NCBI GenBank assembly: GCA_036741535.1
Contig: DAINSB010000082.1
Coordinates: 1-10,402, forward strand
From: Thermocaproicibacter sp036741535
Lineage (GTDB): Bacteria > Bacillota > Clostridia > Oscillospirales > Acutalibacteraceae
Direction of reading: 5' to 3'
DNA: 10,402 nucleotides
Shown in pieces: positions 1 through 6,638 of the stretch; the first letter of the stretch is position 1; each line of letters starts with the position of its first letter. The notes under the pieces were generated by a model that was not told the DNA's origin, did no database searches, and saw only the letters and a program-made list of their open reading frames with translations. A program made the translations under genes and the position numbers.

Positions 1-32
1 AAACCGACAGTATAGTCTGGATAGAAGAAGAT
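1..32 (+). promoter_or_regulatory. FMN riboswitch (RFN element), 3' end only
   Basis: The first bases contain the conserved 3' portion of the RFN aptamer: CCGACAG, then TATAGTCTGGAT, then an AGAAGA tail. GAC (6-8) can pair with GTC across a short loop, as in the last hairpin of the aptamer. The 5' aptamer half lies outside the window, so the closing stem cannot be checked. FMN riboswitches are well established upstream of ribD operons in Firmicutes, where FMN binding favours premature termination. The strong terminator at 127-175 and ribD at 188 fit this arrangement exactly. Confidence 0.88.
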
Positions 33-126
33 GGGTTGAAAGCGTACAGGCGCTGCAGAGGCGTTCAACAGCGGTTTATTGACCGTGTCGGACGGCTCTT
101 TGTCGGCATTCCAATACGCATAGATT

Positions 127-175
127 TTAACACCTGAAAGACATTTCTAATGCTTTCAGGTGTTAATTTTTTTTT
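127..175 (+). terminator. Riboswitch-controlled intrinsic terminator upstream of ribD
   Basis: TTAACACCTGAAAG (127-140) is perfectly complementary to CTTTCAGGTGTTAA (153-166), giving a 14-bp stem with a 12-nt loop. Nine T's (167-175) follow. This is a textbook Rho-independent terminator placed between the FMN aptamer and ribD, so it is probably the expression platform. The ribosome binding site AGGAG (176-180) abuts the T-tract directly, with ribD starting at 188. I could not identify the antiterminator strand with confidence. Confidence 0.93.
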
Positions 176-187
176 AGGAGCGTTGCT

Positions 188-1291
188 ATGTCCGACGAAA
201 CTTACATGAAACTGGCGCTGGAATACGCCCCGAAAGGCTGCGGCTGGGTCGATCCGAATCCGATGGTGGGGGCCGTCGTCGTGAAGGACGGCCGCGTGAT
301 CGGCGCGGGGTACCACCGAAAGTACGGAGGAGCGCACGCGGAGCGGAACGCCCTGGCCTCCTGTACGGAACCGCCGCAGGGCGCGACGCTGTATGTGACC
401 CTGGAGCCGTGCTGCCATTACGGCAAGACCCCGCCGTGTACGGAAGCGATTCTCGAAAGCGGAATCCGGCGCGTGGCGGTCGGCTCGGTCGATCCGAATC
501 CGCTGGTCGCCGGGAAGGGGATCCGCTTTTTGCGCCGGCACGGGATCGAGGTCACGGAAGGCGTGCTGCGCGAAGAATGCACCGCGCTCAACGAGGTGTT
601 TTTCCACTTCATTCGGACCGGGACGCCGTACGTCGTGATGAAATACGCCATGACGATGGACGGGAAGATCGCCACACGTGCCGGCCGGTCGAAATGGATC
701 GCGGGCGAAGCCGCCCGCAGGCGCGTGCAGGAGGACAGGCACCGGTATGCCGGCGTGATGGTGGGCGTCGGCACGGTCCTCGCGGACGATCCGCTGCTGA
801 CCTGCCGTCTGCCGGGCGGGAAAAATCCCGTCCGTATCCTCTGCGATTCCCGGCTCCGCACGCCGCCGGAAGCCCGGGTGGTCCGGACGGCGGGGGAAGT
901 CCCCACCATCCTCGCCACCTGTTCCCCCGACGAAGCCCGCGCGCGCCCTTACCGGGAGGCGAAATGCGAAGTTCTCACGCTCCCGGCGAAAGACGGCCGC
1001 GTCGATCTGCGGGCGCTCATGGCCGCCCTGGGGAAAAAAGGGATCGACAGCGTCCTGCTGGAAGGCGGGGGCACATTGAACTGGTCGGCTCTCACGAGCG
1101 GCATCGTCAACAAAGTGCAGGCGTATGTGGCCCCGAAGCTGTTCGGCGGCACCGGCGCGAAGTCCCCCGTGGAAGGGGACGGCGTGGCGGACCCGGAGCG
1201 GGCGTTCCGGCTCGCCCCGCCGCGGGTGACGCGCCTGGTCGACGATCTTCTTCTGGAAAGCGAGGTGTTTCCATGTTCACGGGAATCATAG
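188..1291 (+). CDS. ribD: RibD: bifunctional riboflavin deaminase/reductase
   Basis: This 367-aa protein combines diaminohydroxyphosphoribosylaminopyrimidine deaminase and 5-amino-6-(5-phosphoribosylamino)uracil reductase, the second and third steps of riboflavin synthesis from GTP. The N-terminal cytidine-deaminase-like domain (about 1-145) has the zinc and catalytic motif HAE (H50, E52) and PCCH...TPPC, with C75 and C84 as the expected zinc ligands. The C-terminal reductase domain (about 146-367) begins PYVVMKYAMTMDGKIA and carries the LLEGGGTLN segment of NADPH-dependent RibD/RibG reductases. Length is normal for the fused enzyme. The ATG at 188 lies 7 nt after AGGAG. The gene overlaps ribE by 19 bp, suggesting translational coupling, and is expected to be switched off by FMN through the upstream riboswitch. 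Confidence 0.97.
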   Translation: MSDETYMKLALEYAPKGCGWVDPNPMVGAVVVKDGRVIGAGYHRKYGGAHAERNALASCTEPPQGATLYVTLEPCCHYGKTPPCTEAILESGIRRVAVGSVDPNPLVAGKGIRFLRRHGIEVTEGVLREECTALNEVFFHFIRTGTPYVVMKYAMTMDGKIATRAGRSKWIAGEAARRRVQEDRHRYAGVMVGVGTVLADDPLLTCRLPGGKNPVRILCDSRLRTPPEARVVRTAGEVPTILATCSPDEARARPYREAKCEVLTLPAKDGRVDLRALMAALGKKGIDSVLLEGGGTLNWSALTSGIVNKVQAYVAPKLFGGTGAKSPVEGDGVADPERAFRLAPPRVTRLVDDLLLESEVFPCSRES

Positions 1292-1911
1292 AGGAAACGG
1301 GAACCGTCCGTTCCGTCGAAAAAGGCGGGCGTTCCGCCGTCGTGACGGTCGACGCGTCGGCGGTCCTGAGCGACCTGAAGCCGGGCGACAGCATCGCCGT
1401 CGACGGCGTGTGCCTGACGGTCGTTTCCCTGTCGGAGCATTCTTTTTCCGCCGATGTGATGCACGAGACCGTCGAGCGATCCGACCTCTGGAATCTGAAG
1501 GCCGGCAGCGTGGTCAATCTGGAGCGCGCCATGCCGCTGAACGGGCGGTTCGGCGGGCATCTTGTCGCGGGGCACGTCGACGGGACCGGCGTGATCAGCC
1601 GGGTGCGGAAAGATGAAAACGCGGTCTGGTTCACGGTCCGCACTTCCCCCGGCATTTTACGGTATGTGGTCGAAAGGGGCTCCGTCGCCGTCGACGGTGT
1701 CAGCCTGACCGTCGCCGAAGTGTCGGAGCACGATTTCAGCGTGTCCGTCATCCCGCACACGGCCCGGCACACCGCGCTCGGGGCCAAGCGCGTCGGGGAT
1801 ACGGTGAATCTGGAAAACGACTGCATCGGGAAGTATGTGGAAAAGCTGCTATGCGCGCCGGAACGGCAGAACGGCATCTCAAAAGAATTTCTGGCCCGGT
1901 ATGGATTTTAG
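1273..1911 (+). CDS. ribE: RibE: riboflavin synthase, alpha chain
   Basis: This 212-aa enzyme dismutates two molecules of 6,7-dimethyl-8-ribityllumazine into riboflavin and the pyrimidine that RibH reuses. The start MFTGIIEETG is the family hallmark. The protein is an internal duplication of two lumazine-binding barrels: the first has DSIAVDGVCLTVVSLSEHSF and the second has GSVAVDGVSLTVAEVSEHDF. A conserved GHLVAGHVDGTG segment marks the domain junction. The ATG at 1273 sits inside the end of ribD, 5 nt after a GAGGTG ribosome binding site (1262-1267); a longer in-frame open stretch upstream is only a shadow of ribD. Length matches the family. The stop codon at 1909-1911 overlaps the ribosome binding site of ribBA. 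Confidence 0.97.
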   Translation: MFTGIIEETGTVRSVEKGGRSAVVTVDASAVLSDLKPGDSIAVDGVCLTVVSLSEHSFSADVMHETVERSDLWNLKAGSVVNLERAMPLNGRFGGHLVAGHVDGTGVISRVRKDENAVWFTVRTSPGILRYVVERGSVAVDGVSLTVAEVSEHDFSVSVIPHTARHTALGAKRVGDTVNLENDCIGKYVEKLLCAPERQNGISKEFLARYGF

Positions 1912-1922
1912 GAGGAATCGGT

Positions 1923-3122
1923 ATGTTTCAATTCAACACGATAGAAGAAGCTCTCAACGATCTGCGCCGGGGAAAGATCATCCTGGTGACGGACGACGAG
2001 AACCGGGAAAACGAAGGGGACCTGATCTGCTCTTCTGAATTTGCCACGACGGAAAACGTCAATTTCATGGCGGTGCATGGCAAGGGCCTGATCTGTATGC
2101 CTATGAGCGCCGGGCTTTGCAGAAAACTCCGGTTCCCGCAGATGGTCTCCGATAATACCGACAATCATGAGACGGCGTTTACGGTATCCGTCGACCACGT
2201 CAGCACCACGACGGGCATCTCCGCCGAAGAGCGGGGCGTCACGGCCCGCGCCTGTGCCGGCGAAAACGCGAAACCGGAGGACTTCCGCCGCCCCGGCCAT
2301 ATGTTTCCGCTGATGGCGAAACCGAAAGGCGTTCTGGAGCGGGCCGGCCACACGGAGGCCGCCGTGGATCTGCTGCGGCTCGCCGGACTCACAGAGTGCG
2401 GCCTGTGCTGCGAAGTGATGAGCGCGGACGGCCGGATGATGCGGACGCCCGAACTGATCCGGCTCGCCGGCAAATGGGGGCTGACCTTCATCACGATCAA
2501 AGACTTACAGGATTACAGAAAAAAACATGAGAAACTGGTCGAGCGCGTCGCCGTCGCGAAGATGCCCACCCGGTACGGCAACTTCACCGCGCACGGCTAC
2601 GTCAACAAGCTCAACGGGGAATATCACGTCGCGCTGGTCAAGGGAGAGATCGGGGACGGGCGGAACCTGTTGTGCCGCGTGCACTCCGAATGCCTGACCG
2701 GGGACGCCTTCGGCTCCCTGCGCTGCGACTGCGGGCAGCAGTTCGCGTCCGCCATGACGCAGATCGAACGGGAGGGCCGCGGCATCATGCTCTATATGGG
2801 GCAGGAAGGGCGCGGCATCGGGCTGATCAACAAGCTGCGGGCCTACGAACTGCAGGACCGGGGGATGGACACGCTGGAGGCGAACGAGGCGCTCGGCTTT
2901 GCGGGCGATCTGCGGGAGTATTACATCGGCGCGCAGATCCTCCGGGACCTGGGGGCCAGAACGCTGCGCCTTCTGACCAATAACCCGGACAAAGTGTACC
3001 AGCTCGCCGATTACGGCATGGAGATCATCGAGCGGGTCCCCATCCAGATGGACGCCACCCCCTACGACCTGTTTTATCTGAAAACGAAACAGGTCAAGAT
3101 GGGGCATCTTCTGAATTACTGA
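1923..3122 (+). CDS. ribBA: RibBA: DHBP synthase / GTP cyclohydrolase II
   Basis: This 399-aa fusion supplies both branch precursors of riboflavin. The N-terminal RibB domain (about 1-205) makes 3,4-dihydroxy-2-butanone 4-phosphate from ribulose-5-phosphate and shows DDENRENEGDL, TTTGISAEER, RRPGHMFPL and GHTEAAVDLLRLAGLTECG. The C-terminal RibA domain (about 206-399) is GTP cyclohydrolase II, with the zinc-binding stretch HSECLTGDAFGSLRCDCGQQ, the GQEGRGIGL loop, and NNPDKV near the end. The start at 1923 is preceded by GGAGG (1911-1915), which overlaps the ribE stop. An in-frame ATG at 1851 lies inside ribE and lacks family similarity, so it was rejected. Both catalytic motif sets look intact. 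Confidence 0.97.
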   Translation: MFQFNTIEEALNDLRRGKIILVTDDENRENEGDLICSSEFATTENVNFMAVHGKGLICMPMSAGLCRKLRFPQMVSDNTDNHETAFTVSVDHVSTTTGISAEERGVTARACAGENAKPEDFRRPGHMFPLMAKPKGVLERAGHTEAAVDLLRLAGLTECGLCCEVMSADGRMMRTPELIRLAGKWGLTFITIKDLQDYRKKHEKLVERVAVAKMPTRYGNFTAHGYVNKLNGEYHVALVKGEIGDGRNLLCRVHSECLTGDAFGSLRCDCGQQFASAMTQIEREGRGIMLYMGQEGRGIGLINKLRAYELQDRGMDTLEANEALGFAGDLREYYIGAQILRDLGARTLRLLTNNPDKVYQLADYGMEIIERVPIQMDATPYDLFYLKTKQVKMGHLLNY

Positions 3123-3136
3123 AAGGAGCTTCCACG

Positions 3137-3604
3137 ATGAACGTTTTTGAAGGAAAACTGGTATCGAAAGAGATCCGGGTCGGCATCGCGGCCGCCCGCT
3201 TCAACGAATTTATCACTTCCAGACTGCTGTCCGGCGCGCTGGACGGCCTGAAACGCCACGGTGTATCGGAGGACAGCGTCGACGTGGCGTGGGTCCCCGG
3301 CGCGTTCGAGATCCCGCTGATCGCGTCGAAGATGGCAAAAAGCGGAAAGTACGACGCGGTGATCTGCCTCGGCGCGGTGATCCGGGGAAGCACCAGCCAT
3401 TACGATTATGTCTGCAACGAGGTGTCGAAGGGGATCGCGCAGACGGCGCTCGCGAGCGGGGTCCCGGTGATGTTCGGCGTGCTCACGACGGAGAACATCG
3501 AGCAGGCCATCGAACGCGCCGGGACCAAAGCGGGCAACAAGGGCTTCGACTGCGCGGAGGGCGCCATCGAGATGGTGAACCTAATCCGCGCGATGGAAAA
3601 GTAA
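3137..3604 (+). CDS. ribH: RibH: lumazine synthase
   Basis: This 155-aa 6,7-dimethyl-8-ribityllumazine synthase condenses the butanone phosphate from RibB with the pyrimidine from RibD to give the substrate of RibE. Family motifs appear in order: ARFNEFITSRLLSGALDGL (about 20-38), VPGAFEIPLIA (53-63), GAVIRGSTSHYDYVCNEVSKG (79-99, with H88 at the expected catalytic position) and VMFGVLTTENIEQAIERAG (111-129). Length is typical of the icosahedral enzymes. An AAAGGAG ribosome binding site (3122-3128) lies 8 nt before the ATG and 14 bp separate the gene from ribBA. It is the last gene of the operon, followed by an intrinsic terminator. Confidence 0.97.
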   Translation: MNVFEGKLVSKEIRVGIAAARFNEFITSRLLSGALDGLKRHGVSEDSVDVAWVPGAFEIPLIASKMAKSGKYDAVICLGAVIRGSTSHYDYVCNEVSKGIAQTALASGVPVMFGVLTTENIEQAIERAGTKAGNKGFDCAEGAIEMVNLIRAMEK

Positions 3605-3630
3605 ATTGGCTCGGAACGCCGCGCGTCCGG

Positions 3631-3655
3631 AAAATGTCACGGTTCCTCCCCGCCG
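3631..3655. repeat. 25-bp direct repeat, copy 1 (3' side of GNAT gene)
   Basis: AAAATGTCACGGTTCCTCCC followed by CGCCG is repeated exactly at 4326-4350, 695 bp away in the same orientation. Both copies are also preceded by TCCGG (3626-3630 and 4320-4324); the only difference is one extra A in copy 2. Copy 1 lies between the ribH stop and its terminator. The reverse strand contains GTGACA, which serves as a plausible -35 box in copy 2, but no -10-like hexamer sits at the matching distance here. Confidence 0.9.
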
Positions 3656-3672
3656 GCAGTCGGCGGCTTTTG

Positions 3673-3700
3673 CCCGCGGAAGAGATTCCGCGGGTTTTTT
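3673..3700 (+). terminator. Intrinsic terminator of the rib operon
   Basis: CCCGCGGAA (3673-3681) pairs perfectly with TTCCGCGGG (3686-3694) around a GAGA tetraloop, followed by six T's (3695-3700). It lies 68 bp after the ribH stop and ends the plus-strand operon ahead of the oppositely oriented acetyltransferase gene. There is no T-tract on the other strand, so it is not clearly bidirectional. Confidence 0.92.
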
Positions 3701-3715
3701 GCGTCCCACGGGCGG

Positions 3716-3751
3716 GGCGGCGGTCGCCTTTATCAGCCGCAGTCCGCCGCC
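3716..3751 (-). terminator. Possible hairpin terminator after the GNAT gene
   Basis: GGCGGCGG (3716-3723) is complementary to CCGCCGCC (3744-3751), giving an 8-bp GC stem with a 20-nt loop immediately after the acetyltransferase stop codon on the minus strand. There is no following T-tract, so it may act only as an RNA 3'-end stabiliser or a weak terminator. Confidence 0.35.
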
Positions 3752-3752
3752 G

Positions 3753-4259
3753 TCATGGGTCGCACGGCCGCAGAAGGTGGTAATACAGACAGATGGCCTC
3801 GTAATGCCCGTCTTTCATGCGGAATCCGCCCGGAACCGTCCCGAGCGGTTCAAAGCCGAGCCGTTCGTACAGATGCCTTGCGTGCGTGTTGGTCGCAACC
3901 ACGGCGTTGAGCTGCAAAACGGCAAATCCGTGCTGCCCTGCCTGCGTCAGGCAGTCGCGCACCAGCTTTTCCCCGATATGCAGCCCTCTGCTTTCGGAAC
4001 TGACGGCGTAGCTCGCATTGCAGATGTGCCCGCATCGTCCCACATTGTTTGGATGAAGAATGTAGAGCCCGTATGTTTTTCCGCTGTCGAGGTCTTCCGC
4101 GACGGCGCAATACGTCTGCCGGCGAAAAAACTCACGGCCCGTTTCCTGCGTGAGACGTTCTTCCTGGGGGAAGGCGGCCCCTTCCTCCACGACTTCGTTC
4201 CAGATGCGGATCATGGAAGGAAGGTCCGCGGGGCGGTACGCCCGGATGGTTCTATTCAT
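3753..4259 (-). CDS. GNAT-family N-acetyltransferase
   Basis: This 168-aa protein fits the GCN5-related acetyltransferase fold, which moves the acetyl group of acetyl-CoA to an amine. It begins with MNRTIRAYRPADLPSMIRIW, the usual first strand and helix, and its central motif A reads SYAVSSESRGLHIGEKLVRD (about residues 82-101), matching the R/Q-x-x-G-x-G/A acetyl-CoA pyrophosphate loop with one variant position. The C-terminal ATNTHARHLYERLGFEPLGT segment is the typical GNAT motif B. The substrate cannot be told; overall it resembles the amino-acid or phosphinothricin-type N-acyltransferase group. The start is preceded on its own strand by GAAAGGAA and by a good promoter. It lies opposite to both flanking operons, is bracketed by direct repeats, and appears less GC-rich than its neighbours. 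Confidence 0.9.
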   Translation of the reverse strand: MNRTIRAYRPADLPSMIRIWNEVVEEGAAFPQEERLTQETGREFFRRQTYCAVAEDLDSGKTYGLYILHPNNVGRCGHICNASYAVSSESRGLHIGEKLVRDCLTQAGQHGFAVLQLNAVVATNTHARHLYERLGFEPLGTVPGGFRMKDGHYEAICLYYHLLRPCDP

Positions 4260-4306
4260 TTATTCTGGATTTCCTTTCTTTCCCACGCGGATTTTGTTTC
4301 CCTGCC

Positions 4307-4335
4307 AGTATACCGCACATCCGGAAAAATGTCAC
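4307..4335 (-). promoter_or_regulatory. Sigma-A-type promoter of the GNAT gene
   Basis: Reading the minus strand, GTGACA (4335-4330) serves as the -35 box, followed by a 17-nt spacer and TATACT (4312-4307) as the -10 box. Both hexamers match the consensus at five of six positions and the spacing is ideal. The start codon is about 48 nt downstream. The -35 box lies within direct-repeat copy 2. Confidence 0.75.
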
Positions 4336-4350
4336 GGTTCCTCCCCGCCG
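4326..4350. repeat. 25-bp direct repeat, copy 2 (5' side of GNAT gene)
   Basis: Exact second copy of the sequence at 3631-3655, with the TCCGG extension at 4320-4324. On the minus strand it supplies the GTGACA -35 box (4335-4330) of the acetyltransferase promoter. The two copies bracket the acetyltransferase gene together with the rib terminator. The pair could be a remnant of insertion or duplication, or members of a dispersed promoter-containing repeat. Confidence 0.9.
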
Positions 4351-4365
4351 ACGGTTTTCTCCGGT

Positions 4366-4394
4366 TTGTCTTCGGTCGTATCAGCGACATTATA
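4366..4394 (+). promoter_or_regulatory. Weak candidate promoter for the urt operon
   Basis: TTGTCT (4366-4371) and CATTAT/ATTATA (4388-4394) are separated by 16-17 nt and would give a leader of roughly 125 nt before urtA. Each hexamer is only a partial match to consensus. A second lone -10-like hexamer, TATAAG (4471-4476), lacks a convincing -35 box. The true urt promoter is therefore unresolved and may need an activator. Confidence 0.25.
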
Positions 4395-4485
4395 GCCGAT
4401 CGGGAAGCAAAGGGAAAGAGGGGCGTCACCGCGCCGCCGTCCATGCACGTAATTTCCCGGAGAAGAATAGTATAAGCCGTAATGC

Positions 4486-4501
4486 CCGGAAAGAATTCCG
4501 G
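4486..4501 (+). other. Small hairpin next to the urtA ribosome binding site
   Basis: CCGGAA (4486-4491) and TTCCGG (4496-4501) form a 6-bp hairpin with an AGAA loop, ending about 9 nt before the urtA ribosome binding site (GGGAG, 4510-4514). It has no T-tract. It could influence mRNA stability or ribosome access, but no function is established. Confidence 0.4.
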
Positions 4502-4523
4502 AGATTGTCGGGAGATGAAATGT

Positions 4524-5693
4524 ATGAAAAAGAAACTGGCTCTTTTCCTCGCCGGGGCGGTCCTGTTTTCGGGGCTTCTCGCGGGGTGCGGCAAATCGGC
4601 GGGCGCTTCCGCTTCCGGTGCGCAGACCGTCAAGATCGGCGTGCTGTACTCGCTCAGCGGCGTCACGTCGGTCAGCGAAAAGCAGCTCTACGACGGCACC
4701 AAGCTCGCCGTCCAGCAGATCAACGCGGCCGGCGGCGTCCATGGAAAACAGATCAAGACCGTCTTCGCCGACTACGCCTCCGACCCGGCGAAAGCGGCCG
4801 ACAAGGCCCGCAAACTCATCCTCGACGAGAAGGTCGCGGCCATTGTCGGCACCTGCTCGTCGTCCGCCGTACGGGCCGTCAAGCCCGTCGTGGAGCAGTA
4901 CAAATCGCTGCTGGTGTACCCGCAGTCCTACGAAGGGCAGATGCAGTCGAACAACATCGTCTGCGTCGGCTGTGTCCCGAATCAGCAGGCGGAGATCTTC
5001 GTGAACTGGCTGCTGAAAAACGCGGGGAAGAAGTTCTTCCTCATCGGCTGCGACTTCGTGTACCCGCAGGTGGAAAACAAGCTCGCGAAGCAGTACCTGG
5101 CGAAGGGTGGCGGAACGGTCGTCGGGGAGGAATACGTCCCCTACGGCAGCACGGACTTTTCGTCCGTCCTCAACAAGATCAAGACCTCGAACCCTGACAT
5201 CATCTACAGCGAGCTGACCGGCGACAGCAACGTGGCGTTCTACAAGCAGTACGCCGCCTACGGCCTCACCGCGACCATCGCGAGCCTCACGACGAACGAG
5301 ACGGTCCTCAAATCCATCGGCGTCGCCGCGGCGAAAGACAGCTATATCTGCGTGGACTACTTCAAAAATGTGAAGAACCCCGTCAACGCGGCGTTCGTGA
5401 AGGAGTACAAGGAAAAGATCAAGGACGGCACGGAGCCGACCTACGCGGTCGTCGGCGGCTACAACGGCATGAAATTCCTGGCCGGAGCGATGGAAAAAGC
5501 CAAGGACCCCTCCGACACGCAGCAGATCATCGCGGCGTTCAAGGGCCTGACGCTCGATTCGCCCTCCGGCGCGATCTCCATCGACCCGGTCAACAACCAC
5601 GCGCATCTTTACTGCCGGATCGCCAAGGTCGACGGCAAGGGCGAGATCAACGTGATCTACGAGTCGCCGAAGACGATAGCCCCGAAGTCCTGA
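4524..5693 (+). CDS. urtA: UrtA-like substrate-binding lipoprotein
   Basis: This 389-aa binding protein of a branched-chain-amino-acid/amide/urea (HAAT) ABC transporter should capture its ligand outside the membrane and pass it to UrtBC. The N-terminus MKKKLALFLAGAVLFSGLLA is a lipoprotein signal with lipobox LAGC and lipidated C22. The mature part follows UrtA closely: KIGVLYSLSG, INAAGGVHGKQI, DKARKLI, YEGQ, PNQQ, NWLLKN, VGEEY, TDFSSVLNKIK and GDSNVAFYKQ. Stretches usually conserved in UrtA differ, for example GTCSSSA where GCWTSA is common and CVDYF where AAWNYF is common, so the ligand may be urea, a short amide or another small molecule. The start at 4524 was chosen because GGGAG lies 9 nt upstream and the signal peptide begins here; in-frame ATGs at 4482 and 4515 are less suitable. 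Confidence 0.88.
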   Translation: MKKKLALFLAGAVLFSGLLAGCGKSAGASASGAQTVKIGVLYSLSGVTSVSEKQLYDGTKLAVQQINAAGGVHGKQIKTVFADYASDPAKAADKARKLILDEKVAAIVGTCSSSAVRAVKPVVEQYKSLLVYPQSYEGQMQSNNIVCVGCVPNQQAEIFVNWLLKNAGKKFFLIGCDFVYPQVENKLAKQYLAKGGGTVVGEEYVPYGSTDFSSVLNKIKTSNPDIIYSELTGDSNVAFYKQYAAYGLTATIASLTTNETVLKSIGVAAAKDSYICVDYFKNVKNPVNAAFVKEYKEKIKDGTEPTYAVVGGYNGMKFLAGAMEKAKDPSDTQQIIAAFKGLTLDSPSGAISIDPVNNHAHLYCRIAKVDGKGEINVIYESPKTIAPKS

Positions 5694-5706
5694 CTGCTGA
5701 AAACGC

Positions 5707-5734
5707 CTCCCCGGCGCACCAGCGCCCCGGGGAG
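5707..5734 (+). other. Strong intercistronic hairpin between urtA and urtB
   Basis: CTCCCCGG (5707-5714) pairs with CCGGGGAG (5727-5734), extended by CGC/GCG around an ACCA loop with a two-base CC bulge, giving 11 GC-rich pairs. No T-tract follows. Such a structure after a binding-protein gene is a common way to protect the upstream mRNA or partly attenuate reading into the permease genes, so more UrtA than UrtBCDE would be made. That role is inferred. Confidence 0.75.
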
Positions 5735-5773
5735 AATCCCGGTTCGCAAAGTTTCGTGAGGTGACGAAGAACG

Positions 5774-6637
5774 ATGGACAGTTTTCTGGCACTGGTTCTG
5801 AACGGGCTGGATTCCTCGGCCCTGATCCTGATCGCCGCGCTCGGCATGGTCATCATCTGCGGGCTGATGAACGTCATCAACCTGGCGCACGGCGAGCTGA
5901 TCATGATCGGCGCGTACACGACCTTTTACGTCACGCAGGTGCTGGGGTACAGCTTTGCGCTGGCGATGGTCGCGGCCGCCCTCGTGACCGCGGCGGCCGG
6001 CGCGGTGATCGAAGTCGTCGTGGTCAAACGGCTCGTCGGGCGCCCCGCCGAGACCATGCTGGCGACGTTCGGCGTCAGTGTCGTGCTGCAGCAGACGACG
6101 AACCTGATGTTCGGCGCGCAGTCGCAGTATGTGGCGATCCCGGTCGAAGGCAAGCTGGCGTTCGGAAAGGTCGTCGTGCCGTACTACAACATCTTCACCG
6201 TGGCGTTTGTGGCCGCCGTCCTCCTCGGGACGGTCCTGCTGCTGAAAGAGACGCGCTTTGGCAAACGGGTCCGCGCCATTTCGCAGAACCGCGGCATGGC
6301 GGAATGCCTGGGCATCGACTCATCGCTGGTCGACACGCTGACCTTCGCGTTCGGCAGCGGCCTCGCGGGCCTTGCGGGCGCGCTGGTCGCCCCGGTCAAG
6401 AGCGTTTCGCCGTTCATGGGTTCCCCGTACCTCGTCACCTCCTTCATGACGTCGGTCGTGGGAGGGGTCGCGTCGTTCTTCGGCACGACGGTCGGCTCCC
6501 TGATGGTGGGCGAATCGACGGCGCTGATCGGCGGCGTCAGCAACGACGTGCTCGCCAACATCATCGTGTTCCTGATGATCATCTTTGCCATCCGCTTCAA
6601 GCCGGAGGGGCTGTTCACGAAAAAGGAGGGGAGATAG
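5774..6637 (+). CDS. urtB: UrtB: urea-type ABC transporter permease
   Basis: This 287-aa integral membrane protein is one of two permease subunits of the transporter, related to LivH. It has about eight hydrophobic segments and the LivH/UrtB signature GLMNVINLAHGELIMIGAY near residues 35-53. UrtB-like stretches include RPAETMLATFGVSVVLQQ, LMFGAQSQYV, RVRAISQNRGMAECLGIDSS and AFGSGLAGLAGALVAPVKSV, followed by the VVGGVASFFGT segment that in LivH relatives contacts the ATPase. The ATG at 5774 is preceded by GAGGTGA (5758-5764). The stop is one base before the urtC start, so the two are probably translated together. Confidence 0.93.
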   Translation: MDSFLALVLNGLDSSALILIAALGMVIICGLMNVINLAHGELIMIGAYTTFYVTQVLGYSFALAMVAAALVTAAAGAVIEVVVVKRLVGRPAETMLATFGVSVVLQQTTNLMFGAQSQYVAIPVEGKLAFGKVVVPYYNIFTVAFVAAVLLGTVLLLKETRFGKRVRAISQNRGMAECLGIDSSLVDTLTFAFGSGLAGLAGALVAPVKSVSPFMGSPYLVTSFMTSVVGGVASFFGTTVGSLMVGESTALIGGVSNDVLANIIVFLMIIFAIRFKPEGLFTKKEGR

Positions 6638-6638
6638 C

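Noticed and set aside
409..1272. Upstream in-frame extension of ribE within ribD
   Set aside because: The translated extension is arginine-rich without riboflavin synthase similarity, while MFTGIIEETG at 1273 is the standard start and has its own ribosome binding site.
3606..4475. 289-codon plus-strand open frame across the GNAT region
   Set aside because: It is antisense to the acetyltransferase, whose motifs and promoter are clear, and it runs through the rib terminator.
4351..4500. A guanidine (ykkC-type) or other riboswitch upstream of the urt operon
   Set aside because: Prompted by the transporter type, I looked for ykkC-I conserved blocks and for paired ACGR-loop hairpins; neither is present. 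Only a small 6-bp hairpin is seen.
4332..5792. 486-codon open frame on the minus strand opposite urtA
   Set aside because: It is antisense to a well-supported lipoprotein gene, is rich in Arg, Asp and Val in the low-complexity manner of GC-rich shadow frames, and has no recognisable domain.
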